Source of the DNA: Planctomycetota bacterium | Lineage (GTDB): Bacteria > Planctomycetota > PLA2 > JAEUHO01 | Length of the DNA: 64,000 nucleotides | Assembly: GCA_020631815.1 (NCBI GenBank) | Contig: JACKGW010000009.1 | Location: 62,001-126,000, forward strand | Direction of reading: 5' to 3' | In this document: positions 9,091-17,635 of the stretch, piece after piece | Position numbering within the stretch: position 1 is the first letter of the stretch | Layout: every line of letters begins with the position of its first letter | Position numbers and translations under genes: made by a program | Notes under the pieces: model-generated | What the model was told of the DNA's origin: nothing | The model's input: only the letters and a program-made list of their open reading frames with translations | The model's database searches: none

Positions 9091-10155
9091 ATGGCCGGGC
9101 GGCAGGACAGCCACGCGGGTCCCCCCGACGCCGCAGGCGCGGCGTGGGGCGGACCGGGCGACGAGCGGGAGGTCACGCTCGAGGTCCACCTGCGTCCGCG
9201 CACCATGGACGAGTTCGTCGGCCAGCGTGGCGTGGTCGAGAACCTCGAGCTGGCCGTCACGGCGGCCCGCGGTCGCGGCGAGGCGCTGGACCACGTGCTG
9301 CTGTGCGGCCTGCCCGGGCTGGGCAAGACCACGCTCGCTCACTTGGTCGCCGACCGCATGGGCGGCCACCTCCACGAGGCCGCGGCCCCCGTGCTCACGC
9401 GCGCGGCCGACCTCGCCGGCCTGCTCACGCGCTTGGAGCGGGGCGACGTCCTCTTCATCGACGAAGTCCATCGCCTGCCGCCCGCCGTGGAGGAGTACCT
9501 CTACGCGGCCATGGAGGACTTCGTCCTCGACATCGTGCTCGACCAGGGACCGAGCGCACGCAGCCTTCGCATCGACTTGCCACGCTTCACGCTCGTCGGC
9601 GCCACGACGCGCGAGGGCATGCTCTCGGCGCCGCTGCGCGACCGCTTCGTCATCCGCGAGCGGCTCGAGCCGTACCCGGTCGATGCACTGGCCTCCATCG
9701 CCCGCCGCACCGCCGACCTGCTCGGCGTCGAGATGGACGCGGACGGCGCACGCTGGCTCGCCCGTCGCGCGCGAGGCACGCCGCGCGTCGTCAACCGCTT
9801 CGTGCGCCGCGTGCGCGACCTGGCGCAGGTCGAGGGCGAAGGTCGCATCACCGAGGCCCTCGCTCGCGACGGTCTGGCCCGCATCGGCGTCGACGAAGAC
9901 GGCTTGGACCGCCTGGACCGCCAGGTCCTGACCGCTCTCTCTCGCGCGGGCGGACGCCCGCTGGGTCTCAAGACGATCGCCGCGGCCGTCGGCGAGGACG
10001 AGCGCACGCTCGAAGACGTGTGCGAGCCCCACCTGCTGCGCGAGGGCTACCTCGTGAAGACGCCGCAGGGACGCCAGCTCACGCCGAGCGGCTGGCTCTT
10101 GCTCGGCGGCACACCGCCCGCGAGCGAGGCCACCTACCCACTGCCACTTGGCTGA
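9091..10155 (+). CDS. ruvB: Holliday junction branch-migration helicase RuvB
   Basis: This 354-aa AAA+ motor carries Walker A GLPGLGKTT at 73-81, Walker B DVLFIDEVHRL near 119-129, sensor 1 GATTREGML, and the C-terminal winged-helix segment GGRPLGLKTIAAAVGEDERTLEDVCEP, all typical of RuvB. It drives branch migration with RuvA, which is not in the window. I chose the ATG at 9091, preceded by GGAGCCCCAGG; an in-frame start 81 bases upstream would add only low-complexity Pro/Gly/Arg residues. The final residues PLPLG and the TGA stop lie in the first unit of a 19-bp tandem repeat. Confidence 0.96.
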   Translation: MAGRQDSHAGPPDAAGAAWGGPGDEREVTLEVHLRPRTMDEFVGQRGVVENLELAVTAARGRGEALDHVLLCGLPGLGKTTLAHLVADRMGGHLHEAAAPVLTRAADLAGLLTRLERGDVLFIDEVHRLPPAVEEYLYAAMEDFVLDIVLDQGPSARSLRIDLPRFTLVGATTREGMLSAPLRDRFVIRERLEPYPVDALASIARRTADLLGVEMDADGARWLARRARGTPRVVNRFVRRVRDLAQVEGEGRITEALARDGLARIGVDEDGLDRLDRQVLTALSRAGGRPLGLKTIAAAVGEDERTLEDVCEPHLLREGYLVKTPQGRQLTPSGWLLLGGTPPASEATYPLPLG

Positions 10156-10219
10156 CATGCGGCCACTTGGCTGAACCACGACCCCTTGGCTAGGACCCGG
10201 CCGCTTGGCTGATTCCGCG
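10144..10219 (+). repeat. Four-unit 19-bp tandem repeat
   Basis: Four consecutive 19-bp units begin at 10144, 10163, 10182 and 10201. Each starts with CC(A/C/G)CTTGGCT followed by a more variable half. The first unit overlaps the last codons and stop of ruvB, and the array ends 11 bases before the next start codon. Spacing is exactly 19 in all cases. Function unknown; it could be a regulatory or slippage-derived array. Confidence 0.85.
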
Positions 10220-10230
10220 AGGAGCTCCGG

Positions 10231-11472
10231 ATGCCCGCCTCCCGTCCGCGATCCCCTGCCGCACGCCGCCTCGTGATCACCACGGGCGCAGGCGTCGTGC
10301 TGGCGCTGTGCGGCGTGCTGCTGGCCTCCTGCGGCGACGGCTACCCCCCGGCGCTCATGGCCAACACGCAGGCCCCGCTGGTTCGCGTGCTGCTGACGAA
10401 GGCGGGCACGAGCCCGCGCGTCACGGTGCGCGGACAGGCATGGCGCCTCGACGTCCAGGGGCGTCGCCAAGACGGCACGAACGACCTCGACATCCGTCTC
10501 GGTGTGGCGGGCGGCGCGATCACGGTGGACGGCCGCCCCACCGGCGGCTCGACGCTGCGCTTGGACGTGGCCCGCTCGTTCGAGCTCGACGGCCGTCCCT
10601 ACCCGGGCACGCTGCGCGCGCGGGTCGACGACAAGGGTCGCCTCGAGGTCGTCGACGAGCTCGACATGGAGACGTACGTCGCGGGCGTCATCGGCAACGA
10701 GGTCGGCCCCGGGGCCCGCCCGGCCACCTACCGGGCGCAAGCCCTGTGCGCGCGCACCTACGTCTACGAGAAGGTGCAAGAGCCCGGCGCTTCGGCGCGC
10801 CCGTGGCACGTCACCGACGACACGCGCAGCCAGGTGTTCGGCGGGATGGACGTTCCCGCCGCCTACGGCATCACCTGGAGCCAGATGCTGCAGGCGACCA
10901 GCGCCAACCGCGGCGTGGTCCTCACGGCGCGTGGCCATCCGATCCACGCCTACTACAGCAGCACGTGCGGCGGCCACACGACCGATGCCAAGACGTCGCA
11001 GCTGGACCCCGGCCCGGCGCCCGAGGTGCTCCGCGGCGTACCGTGTCCCTGGTGCGCCCCCAGCGAGGGATACGCCAGCAAGTACTTCCGCTGGACCGAG
11101 GACGTGCCGCAGGCACGCATCGTCAAGGGCCTGGAGCGCTGGGGCGGCATCAGCCTGCCCGTGCACGAGGTCCGCGTCGTGGAGAAGGGCCGCGGCGGCT
11201 GGGCCGCCACGGTCGAGGTCGTGTACGGCCCCAACCGCCGCACCAAGCGCCTCCCTGGCATCCACTTCCGCAGCGTCGCGGGCTTGCGCAGCCACCGCAT
11301 CGACACCATCCAGCGCCAGGCCGATGGCTCGTTCCGCATCACCGGCGGCGGCTGGGGTCACGGCGTCGGCATGTGCCAGGTGGGCGCCATCCAGATGGGC
11401 CTTCGCGGCGCCACCGAGAGCGACATCGTGCGGTTCTATTACCCCGGAGCCGTCCTCGCACGCATGTACTAG
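10231..11472 (+). CDS. SpoIID/LytB-domain lipoprotein
   Basis: This 413-aa protein has a lipobox (LLASC, Cys34) and a SpoIID domain. Diagnostic pieces are METYVAGVIGNEVGP, RAQALCARTY (the helix found in all SpoIID proteins), HAYYSSTCGGHT with its conserved Ser-Thr-Cys-Gly-Gly, and GWGHGVGMCQVGA near the C-terminus. Family members are peptidoglycan lytic enzymes or their activators; in non-spore-formers they act in wall remodelling on denuded glycan. It is likely a periplasmic, lipid-anchored protein. A family A repeat begins at the last base of its stop codon. Confidence 0.92.
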   Translation: MPASRPRSPAARRLVITTGAGVVLALCGVLLASCGDGYPPALMANTQAPLVRVLLTKAGTSPRVTVRGQAWRLDVQGRRQDGTNDLDIRLGVAGGAITVDGRPTGGSTLRLDVARSFELDGRPYPGTLRARVDDKGRLEVVDELDMETYVAGVIGNEVGPGARPATYRAQALCARTYVYEKVQEPGASARPWHVTDDTRSQVFGGMDVPAAYGITWSQMLQATSANRGVVLTARGHPIHAYYSSTCGGHTTDAKTSQLDPGPAPEVLRGVPCPWCAPSEGYASKYFRWTEDVPQARIVKGLERWGGISLPVHEVRVVEKGRGGWAATVEVVYGPNRRTKRLPGIHFRSVAGLRSHRIDTIQRQADGSFRITGGGWGHGVGMCQVGAIQMGLRGATESDIVRFYYPGAVLARMY

Positions 11473-11669
11473 GTGCCTGATCCGGCGCTGCGGAGTCGCG
11501 CAAGCGACGACGCGAGGCGTCCGGGTCTGGCTCCGTTGAACCGCTACCGCCAGCGGGAAGGCCGTCGGCGTGCGAACGCGGTATCGCGTGCCTGGGTCTG
11601 CGGGCCTCACCAAGGAGTCAGACCCGGCGCCCCGCGTCGCTGGCGCTCCGCTGCGCCGGATCAGACACC
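11472..11669. repeat. MITE-like palindromic repeat, family A copy 2
   Basis: This 198 bp element starts GGTGCCTGATCCGGCGC and ends GCGCCGGATCAGACACC. It shares the central GAACCGCTACCGC and GTGCCTGGGTCTG segments with copy 1. The two arms are inverted repeats of about 55-60 bp with mismatches. It is inserted between the stop of the SpoIID gene and the start of tgt, leaving only 20 bases before the tgt ATG, so any tgt promoter must lie in or before the element. Confidence 0.8.
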
Positions 11670-11689
11670 TTGGCGCATACTCTCGCCGC

Positions 11690-12898
11690 ATGGGTGCGGC
11701 ACCGCAGTTCCGGGTCGAGGCGACGGAGGGCAGTGCCCGCGCCACGCGCTTTGCCACCACGCATGGCGTGGTGAAGACACCTGCGTTCATGCCCGTCGCC
11801 ACGCGCGCGTCGTGGAAGGGCCTCACGCACGACCACTTGATGGCCATCGACCCCGAGGTCGTGCTGGCCAACGCCTACCACCTGCACCTCCGGCCCGGCG
11901 AGTCACTGGTGCAGGAGATGGGCGGCCTGCACGGCTTCACCGGCTGGGACCGGCCGTGGCTGACCGACTCGGGCGGCTACCAGGTCTTCTCGCTGGGCAA
12001 GCTCGTCGAGATCGACGAAGCCGGCGTCTCGCTGCGCAACCACTTGGACGGCAAGCGCGTTCGTCTCGGCCCGGTCGAGGTGATGCGGATCCAGGAAGCG
12101 CTTGGCGCCGACATCGTGATGGCGCTCGACGAGTGCGTTGCGCTCCCGGCGCCGCGCGAGACCGTCGAGGCCGCCGTGGCGCGCACCACGCGCTGGACGC
12201 GCGAAGCGAAGCGCGCGCAGACCCGCGACGACCAGCTGCTGTTCGGCATCGTCCAGGGCGGTACGGACCTCGGCCTGCGGACGCGCTCGGCCGAGGAGCT
12301 CGGCGAGCTTGATCTCCCCGGCTACGCCCTGGGTGGGCTGGCGGTGGGCGAAGGCCAAGCGGCGCTTCGCGAGGCCACGCAGGCCTTCACGCCCTTGCTC
12401 CCCAGCGACCGCCCGCGCTACCTGATGGGCGTCGGCCATCCGGTGGACATGCTCGAGGCGATCGAAGCCGGCATCGACCTCTTCGACTGCGTCCTGCCGA
12501 CGCGGAACGGACGACGCGGCTGGCTGCTCACCCCCGACGGCACCGTACGCGTAGGCACCATCGAGCACCGCCGCGACGAGCGACCGCTGGACCCGACCTG
12601 TCGCTGCCGCGTGTGTCGCACGCACTCGCGGGCCTACTTGCGGCATCTCTTCCACGTCAACGAGCATGTCGCCACGACGCTCGGCAGCCTGCACAACCTC
12701 ACCTTCCTCGTGGACTTGGCCCGCGAGGCCCGAACACGCATCCGCGCCGGCACCTTCACGGAGTGGAAGCGGGACTGGGTCGAGCGCTTCGAACGCGGCG
12801 AAGCCAAGCGCCGCGCCGTGCTCGCTGCCGACCCCAAGGGCGCCGCCCGCAGCGAGATCGCCCGCGACGAACAGCGCAAGGCGCTGCCCGAGGGGTAG
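11690..12898 (+). CDS. tgt: Queuine tRNA-ribosyltransferase (tRNA-guanine transglycosylase)
   Basis: This 402-aa protein exchanges guanine 34 of GUN-anticodon tRNAs for preQ1 in queuosine synthesis. Seen motifs are FMPVATRASWKGL, the active-site TDSGGYQVFSLG (Asp93), GIVQGG, GYALGGLAVGE, the nucleophile region DLFDCVLPTRNGRRG, and the zinc site CRCRVCRTHSRAYLRHLF followed by HVNEH. The length is slightly above the bacterial norm because of a charged C-terminal tail. The ATG at 11690 directly precedes the conserved N-terminal FRVEATEGSARATRF. No queA or yajC lies beside it. Confidence 0.97.
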   Translation: MGAAPQFRVEATEGSARATRFATTHGVVKTPAFMPVATRASWKGLTHDHLMAIDPEVVLANAYHLHLRPGESLVQEMGGLHGFTGWDRPWLTDSGGYQVFSLGKLVEIDEAGVSLRNHLDGKRVRLGPVEVMRIQEALGADIVMALDECVALPAPRETVEAAVARTTRWTREAKRAQTRDDQLLFGIVQGGTDLGLRTRSAEELGELDLPGYALGGLAVGEGQAALREATQAFTPLLPSDRPRYLMGVGHPVDMLEAIEAGIDLFDCVLPTRNGRRGWLLTPDGTVRVGTIEHRRDERPLDPTCRCRVCRTHSRAYLRHLFHVNEHVATTLGSLHNLTFLVDLAREARTRIRAGTFTEWKRDWVERFERGEAKRRAVLAADPKGAARSEIARDEQRKALPEG

Positions 12899-12912
12899 CG
12901 GCTGCGCCGCTA

Positions 12913-12962
12913 GTCCTGAGCAGCAGACTCGAACCGCTGGTTCGAGCCTGCGTGTCGAAGGG
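12913..12962. repeat. Short hairpin repeat, family E copy 1 (possible bidirectional terminator)
   Basis: The sequence opens with GTCCTGAGCAG, contains CTCGAACC-GCT-GGTTCGAG as a perfect 8-bp stem, and closes with GTGTCGAAGGG. It lies between the convergent tgt and the SH3-type gene and may terminate both. A related copy lies at 21067-21117. Confidence 0.65.
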
Positions 12963-14192
12963 CTACTCGATCTTGGCGAGGTCCACCACCGGCAGGCCGA
13001 AGAGCCGCTCACCGGGCTGCTTGCCGATGTAGGTGTGCACCGTGCCCTCGAAGTCCTTGAGGTCCGGATGCGGCAGGGGCATGCCTGCGGTCAGCTGCAC
13101 CACATGCGTGGGCTCGTTGCCGGTCCAGAGGATCCACGCGCCGCCGGTTCGCCAGCCGGGCACGGGCTCGAACTTGAGCACGCCCGTGAGGCGCACCTGG
13201 CTCACGCGCGGCGCGGGCAGGGGATCGGGACCCGGGTCCAAGCCGCGTGCACGTGCGATGGCCGCATCCTTGCGCGCGACGCGCAGCGCAATCTCGCCTT
13301 CGAGGTCTTCGCGCAAGGCGGTGGCGACACGACGCAGCGGCGGGGGCGCGTCCTTCGTCGTATCCAAGGCCTGGTCCAGCTGGTTGGCCAGGACGACGAT
13401 CGGCGCGCGGTCGAAGCCCCCCTCGTTGCGCGCGTGGTGCAGACCCTCCTGCACGGTGCCGAGCGCATCGCGAAGTGCGCTCTCGGCACGGCGACGGCGG
13501 TTCTCGATGCGCGCGTCGGAGAGCTCCTGGATCCACGCCTTGCGACGTGAGCGGGCCGTCTCGATGGCGCGCTCGCCACTCTCCGCGTCCGCGAGATCCG
13601 AGGGCGCGTCGTCCACGTAGTCCGCGTGGATGTAGACGCGAACGGCCTCGGGAGCGACGACCCAGGTCCAGCCGGGCGCCGCCGGTTCGATGCGCACCAG
13701 GCGCGTGCCGCGCTCGACGCGGTCCGCGAAGGCGGGCCCGGGGTCGGCACCCGCTGTCGGCGGAGGGTCCAAACGCAGCGTGAGGCGGTCGGCCGTCACG
13801 ACGACCGTGTCCGGGTCGACGACCTGCACGTACTCGTCGGCCACGGCGACCTTGAAGCCGCGCGGCAGGAAGACGCCGACCCAGCCCGGCAGCTGCTCGA
13901 TGACGCGCACGACCTCGCCGTCGTCGACCTGCGTCACGGGTCGCCCGCCGATGCGAGGGCCCACGCGGACGTTGACGCGCTGACCCCGGACCCGACCCAC
14001 ACGCGGCAGGTCGGTTCGCGGCGGTGCGGGCGGCGGCTCGGCCCCTTCTCCGCCCTCGTCCGGCGCAGGTGCGGCGGGCTCATCGGGCGCCGCCGGCGGC
14101 TCGGGTGCGGGGGCCGGAGCGGGTGCCGGGTCCTCCGCGCGCACGGGGGTGGCGAAGACCAGGGTCAGCAGGAGGAAGGCGAGGCGCCGCAT
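12963..14192 (-). CDS. Secreted SH3-type (bacterial SH3) protein
   Basis: This 409-aa protein has a clear signal peptide (MRRLAFLLLTLVFATPVRAE), then a Pro/Ala/Glu-rich linker (about residues 20-65). Two SH3b-like modules follow: VNVRVGPRIGGRPVTQVDDGEVVRVIEQLPGW-type beginning near 72, and LTLRLDPPPTA...RGTRLVRIEPAAPGWTWV. The second half is a charged helical region (AIETARSRRKAWIQEL onward) ending in a small beta domain with WILWTGNEPTHVVQL. SH3b modules usually bind peptidoglycan or protein ligands. It is divergent from the aminotransferase gene with 56 bases between starts. Specific function unknown. Confidence 0.82.
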   Translation of the reverse strand: MRRLAFLLLTLVFATPVRAEDPAPAPAPAPEPPAAPDEPAAPAPDEGGEGAEPPPAPPRTDLPRVGRVRGQRVNVRVGPRIGGRPVTQVDDGEVVRVIEQLPGWVGVFLPRGFKVAVADEYVQVVDPDTVVVTADRLTLRLDPPPTAGADPGPAFADRVERGTRLVRIEPAAPGWTWVVAPEAVRVYIHADYVDDAPSDLADAESGERAIETARSRRKAWIQELSDARIENRRRRAESALRDALGTVQEGLHHARNEGGFDRAPIVVLANQLDQALDTTKDAPPPLRRVATALREDLEGEIALRVARKDAAIARARGLDPGPDPLPAPRVSQVRLTGVLKFEPVPGWRTGGAWILWTGNEPTHVVQLTAGMPLPHPDLKDFEGTVHTYIGKQPGERLFGLPVVDLAKIE

Positions 14193-14248
14193 GCCACGAT
14201 CCCCACGCGGCGGCCGGGGAGGATCCCGTCCGCCACCCGAGGGTACCC

Positions 14249-15352
14249 ATGGCCGACGACCGTGCTCGCCCCGCCCCGCCGTTTCCGTACATGCGCTACG
14301 CGAAGCAGCGCCTCGGCTTCGACCGCCCCATGAACCTGGGGATGAGCGGCATCCGCCCGCCGGCGGACGCTCTCCTCGCCGATCTCGGCGTGGGCCCGCT
14401 GTCGGGCGCACCGCTGGGCGCGGCCGCCTACCGCGCTGCGCTGGCTGCCCGCTTCGAGGTCGACCCGGCCCAGGTCCATCCGGCCGTGGGCACGAGCCAC
14501 GCCAACTTCCTCATCGGCTTCGCCCTCGCGCGCGGTGGTCGGGTGTGGGCCGAGGAGCCGGGCTACGGCGCCTTCCGCGCCATTGCCGACGAGGTCGGAG
14601 CCACGTTCCACCCGTTGCTTCGCAGACCCGAGCTGGGCTGGGCGCTCGACCCGCTCGTGCTGAAGCAGGCCGCGCGCGAAGGCGCCGACGTGGTGTTCGT
14701 GAGCGACCTGCACAACCCCACGGGCAAGCGCCTGACCGACGACGACTTCGCAGGCCTCGCCGAGCTGGCGGAGGCAACGGGCGCGTGGATCGTCGTGGAC
14801 GAGGTCTATGCGGACTTCGATCCTGTTCCGCGGCCCTCGGCCGTCCATCGCAACCCGCGCTTCCTCGTCACGTCGAGCCTGACCAAGGTGCATGGCCTCG
14901 GTGACTTGCGCGCAGGCTGGATCCTGGGTGGTGAGCAGATCATCGAGCAGCTGGCCGAAGTCGACGACGTCGTCTGCCCCGCTCTTTCGGGCACGCTCAT
15001 GGCGCAGGCCGCGTCGTACGTGGCGCACGGCCGCGAGCGCGCGGCCGTGATCCGCGATCGCGCGGCGTGGCGCCTGGACCAGGTCGATCGCTGGGTCGAG
15101 GCCACCCCGCACATGAGCTGGGTGCGTCCCGACGGCGGCATCAGCGGGTTCGTGCGCGTCGGCGAGGGCCAGGAGACCGACCAGGGCGATCGGCTGGCCG
15201 CGCAAGCGGAAGCGCGCCACGGCGTCCTGTTGGTGCCTGGCAGCTACTTCCAGCGCCCGGCGTGGGTACGCATCTCGTACGACCTCGACGAGGAGATCCT
15301 CGGGCCGGCCCTGGATGGCGTGGCCCAAGCGGCCCGCGAGCTGTTCGGATGA
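14249..15352 (+). CDS. PLP-dependent class I/II aminotransferase
   Basis: This 367-aa fold-type I PLP enzyme shows GTSHANFLIGFALARGG, the SDLHNPTGKRL loop (Asn and Pro contacting PLP), VVDEVYADF (Asp and Tyr contacts), the Schiff-base lysine in SSLTKVHGLGDLRAGW and an R-rich carboxylate-binding segment near the C-terminus (WVRISYD). The substrate cannot be read from sequence. It overlaps the next gene by ATGA (15349-15352), so the two are translationally coupled. Confidence 0.9.
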   Translation: MADDRARPAPPFPYMRYAKQRLGFDRPMNLGMSGIRPPADALLADLGVGPLSGAPLGAAAYRAALAARFEVDPAQVHPAVGTSHANFLIGFALARGGRVWAEEPGYGAFRAIADEVGATFHPLLRRPELGWALDPLVLKQAAREGADVVFVSDLHNPTGKRLTDDDFAGLAELAEATGAWIVVDEVYADFDPVPRPSAVHRNPRFLVTSSLTKVHGLGDLRAGWILGGEQIIEQLAEVDDVVCPALSGTLMAQAASYVAHGRERAAVIRDRAAWRLDQVDRWVEATPHMSWVRPDGGISGFVRVGEGQETDQGDRLAAQAEARHGVLLVPGSYFQRPAWVRISYDLDEEILGPALDGVAQAARELFG

Positions 15353-16332
15353 GCGGGGCGCTTCGCACCGACGACGACCGCCTGGGCGCGCGCGTCATCG
15401 TGGGCGTGCTCTTGCTGGGCGCGGCCCTCTGGATGGCGCGCGTCCACTTCGAGACCATCGAGGGGCCGTACGCGGAGCGGAAGGCCGAGCTGCATGAGCA
15501 GATCCTCGCTGGCACTGCGCCGGATCCCTACCAGTACAAGTGCCACCTCATCGAGCGCGTGCTCGAAGAGTCCCGCGTGATCACCGGTGCTCCCCTCGAC
15601 AGCGTGTTCCGCTGGAACATCCTGCTGGGCCTGCTGGCCCTCGTGCTGGCGCATCACGTGTGGCTTCGCACCTACGTGGGCCCCCGCGACGCGCTGCTGG
15701 GCGGGCTCCTCCTCACGGCACTTGCCCACGTGATGTTCCGTTGGCAGTGGCACCATCCCTACGAGCCGTGGGGCCTGGCCGGCGCCTGCCTGCTGCTGCG
15801 CGCCCACGAACGCGAGGCCCCGCTCTGGGGCCTCGTCGTGGGCTCGCTGCTCCTGGGCGTCGTCTGGGAGAAGCACGCGGCCTTCGCGGCGCTGGCCGGG
15901 CTCTTGCGCTTGGTGCGCGGACGCCCGTTCGTGCGCACCGCGCTCTCGATGCTGCTGGTGCTCGTCGCCTCGCTCGCCGTCCCGCTCGCCGTCCGCTGGT
16001 CGCTCGGCGGCGATCGCTTCCACATCGACGGTGACAGCCCCTGGTGGGACCTCGACATCTGGAAGACGCTCTGGTTCCAAGCCCCGTGGATCGCGCCGCT
16101 GCTCGTGGCCTTGGCTGTCGGCTGGCGGCGGGTGCCCACCTTCGTGCGCATCGGCTGGCTCGTGCTGCCCCTCGCCGTGGCGGCCTACGTCAGCCAGCAC
16201 TACATCCTGCACGAGCCGCGCTCGTTCTGGATCGTCGTGCCGTTCGCCACGGCCACCGTGGCGACGGCCCTGGCGCCGTGGCCGCGGGCGTCGACCACGA
16301 TGCCCGCGGGAGGTCAGCGCGAGGCGTCGTAG
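15349..16332 (+). CDS. Polytopic membrane protein of unknown function
   Basis: This 327-aa protein has about seven to eight hydrophobic segments, starting with VIVGVLLLGAALWMARVHF. A soluble loop (residues about 38-75) contains YKCHLIERVLEE, and the last third has WWDLDIWKTLWF. The layout (an early periplasmic-type loop followed by many helices) recalls GT39/GT-C type proteins, but no diagnostic DD or DE motif is evident at the expected place. It is coupled to the upstream aminotransferase by a four-base overlap. Its 3' end overlaps the convergent larC by 19 bases. Confidence 0.75.
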   Translation: MSGALRTDDDRLGARVIVGVLLLGAALWMARVHFETIEGPYAERKAELHEQILAGTAPDPYQYKCHLIERVLEESRVITGAPLDSVFRWNILLGLLALVLAHHVWLRTYVGPRDALLGGLLLTALAHVMFRWQWHHPYEPWGLAGACLLLRAHEREAPLWGLVVGSLLLGVVWEKHAAFAALAGLLRLVRGRPFVRTALSMLLVLVASLAVPLAVRWSLGGDRFHIDGDSPWWDLDIWKTLWFQAPWIAPLLVALAVGWRRVPTFVRIGWLVLPLAVAAYVSQHYILHEPRSFWIVVPFATATVATALAPWPRASTTMPAGGQREAS

Positions 16333-17630
16333 GCGGCTTGCGCTGCCTGCAGCACGAGGCGCATGGCCACGCCGGCCTCTTCGGCCAACCGGCGGCAGTC
16401 CTCCAGCTCGGGCATGCCTTCGGGCCCCGGCGTGTCGCTGCGCACCTTGACGCGCACGTCGCCGTAGGGCGTCGCCACGCGCACGTGATGCCGGGCCAGG
16501 ATGCGGCGCTCCACGGGAAACGCCCGCACGCCGAGCGAGCCGGTCTCGCGGAGCAAGACGTCTTCGACGGCGGACCGCGTCGCCGCATCGGCGAGTGCAC
16601 CCAGGACGAGTCCGGGACGCCCCTTCTTCATGGTCACGGGCGTGGCCCACGCGTCGAGCGCGCCCGCTTCGCGGACCTGCTCGAGCGCATGCGCAGCGAC
16701 TGCACCCGCGATGTCGTCCACGTTGGTCTCGATCTGCCAGACGTGTTCGCGTGCCGCGGCCTCGGGCGCCGTGCCGATCGTGACCCGCACGACGTTCGGC
16801 AGACCCTGGCCCGGGTGACGGCCCGCGCCGAGCCCCACGCTCTCCGGCACGAACCCGGCCGGTACCTCGTGGGCGGCAGCGAGTGCACGGACGAGCGCGG
16901 CGCCCGTCGGCGTGACTTGCTCGAACGTGGCGCTGCTCGGCACGGTGGGCAGTCCCGTCAGCAAGTGCACGGTGGCAGGCGCCGGGTTGGGCATGAGGCC
17001 GTGCGCGCAGCGCACCGTGCCGCGCCCCCACGGCAGCGGCCCCACCACCACGCGCTCGACGCCCAGGTGCGCCAGGCCGATGCAGGCCCCCGCGATGTCG
17101 AGCACGGCGTCGGCCGCCCCCACCTCGTGGAAGGCGACTTCCTCGGGCGTGACGCCGTGGACGCGCGCCTCGGCCACGGCCAGGGCCTCGAACGCTGCCC
17201 ACGCCATGTCCAGCGGCGGCGTGTCGAGCGGGCCCAGCCGCTCCAGCAGGCGACGCACGTCGGCCAGGTGGTGGTGCGGAACGTCGCCGTGCTCGTGCGC
17301 GTGGACGTGATGGCGGTCTTCGTGCGGTTCGTCGCCGTGATCGTGCGTGTGCTCGTGGCTGTGCGCGTGATCGTGGTCGTGCGTGTGTTCCTTGTCGTGC
17401 GCATGGGCCGCTGCGCCCACGCGTCGCCCGCCCAGGAGCACGTCCACCTGCACGGCCGACAGCCCGTTCTTGTCCACGCGCTCGGCGCGCACGGAGAGGC
17501 CGTCCACGCCCAGGCGTGTCGCCACGTCCTCCAACACCGCGACCGGCAGCCCAAGATCCACGAGGGCACCGAGCAGCATGTCGCCGGCAATGCCCGACGG
17601 CGCCTCGACGTACGCGACGCGCTGGCCCAT
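16314..17630 (-). CDS. larC: LarC, nickel-pincer cofactor insertion enzyme
   Basis: This 438-aa protein begins VAYVEAPSGIAGDMLLGALVDLG, the hallmark of LarC (DUF111), and contains FHEVGAADAVLDIAG, PTGAALVRALA, ETNVDDIAG and TMKKGRPG. LarC is a CTP-dependent enzyme inserting nickel into the pyridinium thiocarboxylate cofactor of lactate racemase and relatives. Residues about 75-130 form an extremely His/Asp-rich stretch that likely stores or gathers nickel. In some lactobacilli LarC is made by a programmed frameshift; here it is one uninterrupted frame. No larA, larB or larE is in the window. Confidence 0.93.
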   Translation of the reverse strand: MGQRVAYVEAPSGIAGDMLLGALVDLGLPVAVLEDVATRLGVDGLSVRAERVDKNGLSAVQVDVLLGGRRVGAAAHAHDKEHTHDHDHAHSHEHTHDHGDEPHEDRHHVHAHEHGDVPHHHLADVRRLLERLGPLDTPPLDMAWAAFEALAVAEARVHGVTPEEVAFHEVGAADAVLDIAGACIGLAHLGVERVVVGPLPWGRGTVRCAHGLMPNPAPATVHLLTGLPTVPSSATFEQVTPTGAALVRALAAAHEVPAGFVPESVGLGAGRHPGQGLPNVVRVTIGTAPEAAAREHVWQIETNVDDIAGAVAAHALEQVREAGALDAWATPVTMKKGRPGLVLGALADAATRSAVEDVLLRETGSLGVRAFPVERRILARHHVRVATPYGDVRVKVRSDTPGPEGMPELEDCRRLAEEAGVAMRLVLQAAQAAYDASR

Positions 17631-17635
17631 GGGCG

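Noticed and set aside
8986..11871. A 961-codon minus-strand frame across ruvB, the SpoIID gene and a repeat
   Set aside because: It is antisense to well-recognised ruvB and SpoIID proteins and crosses a repeat element. No motif was found.
17300..17400. A repetitive CGTG-rich stretch resembling a minisatellite
   Set aside because: It encodes the His/Asp-rich metal-binding region of LarC in frame and is not an independent repeat.
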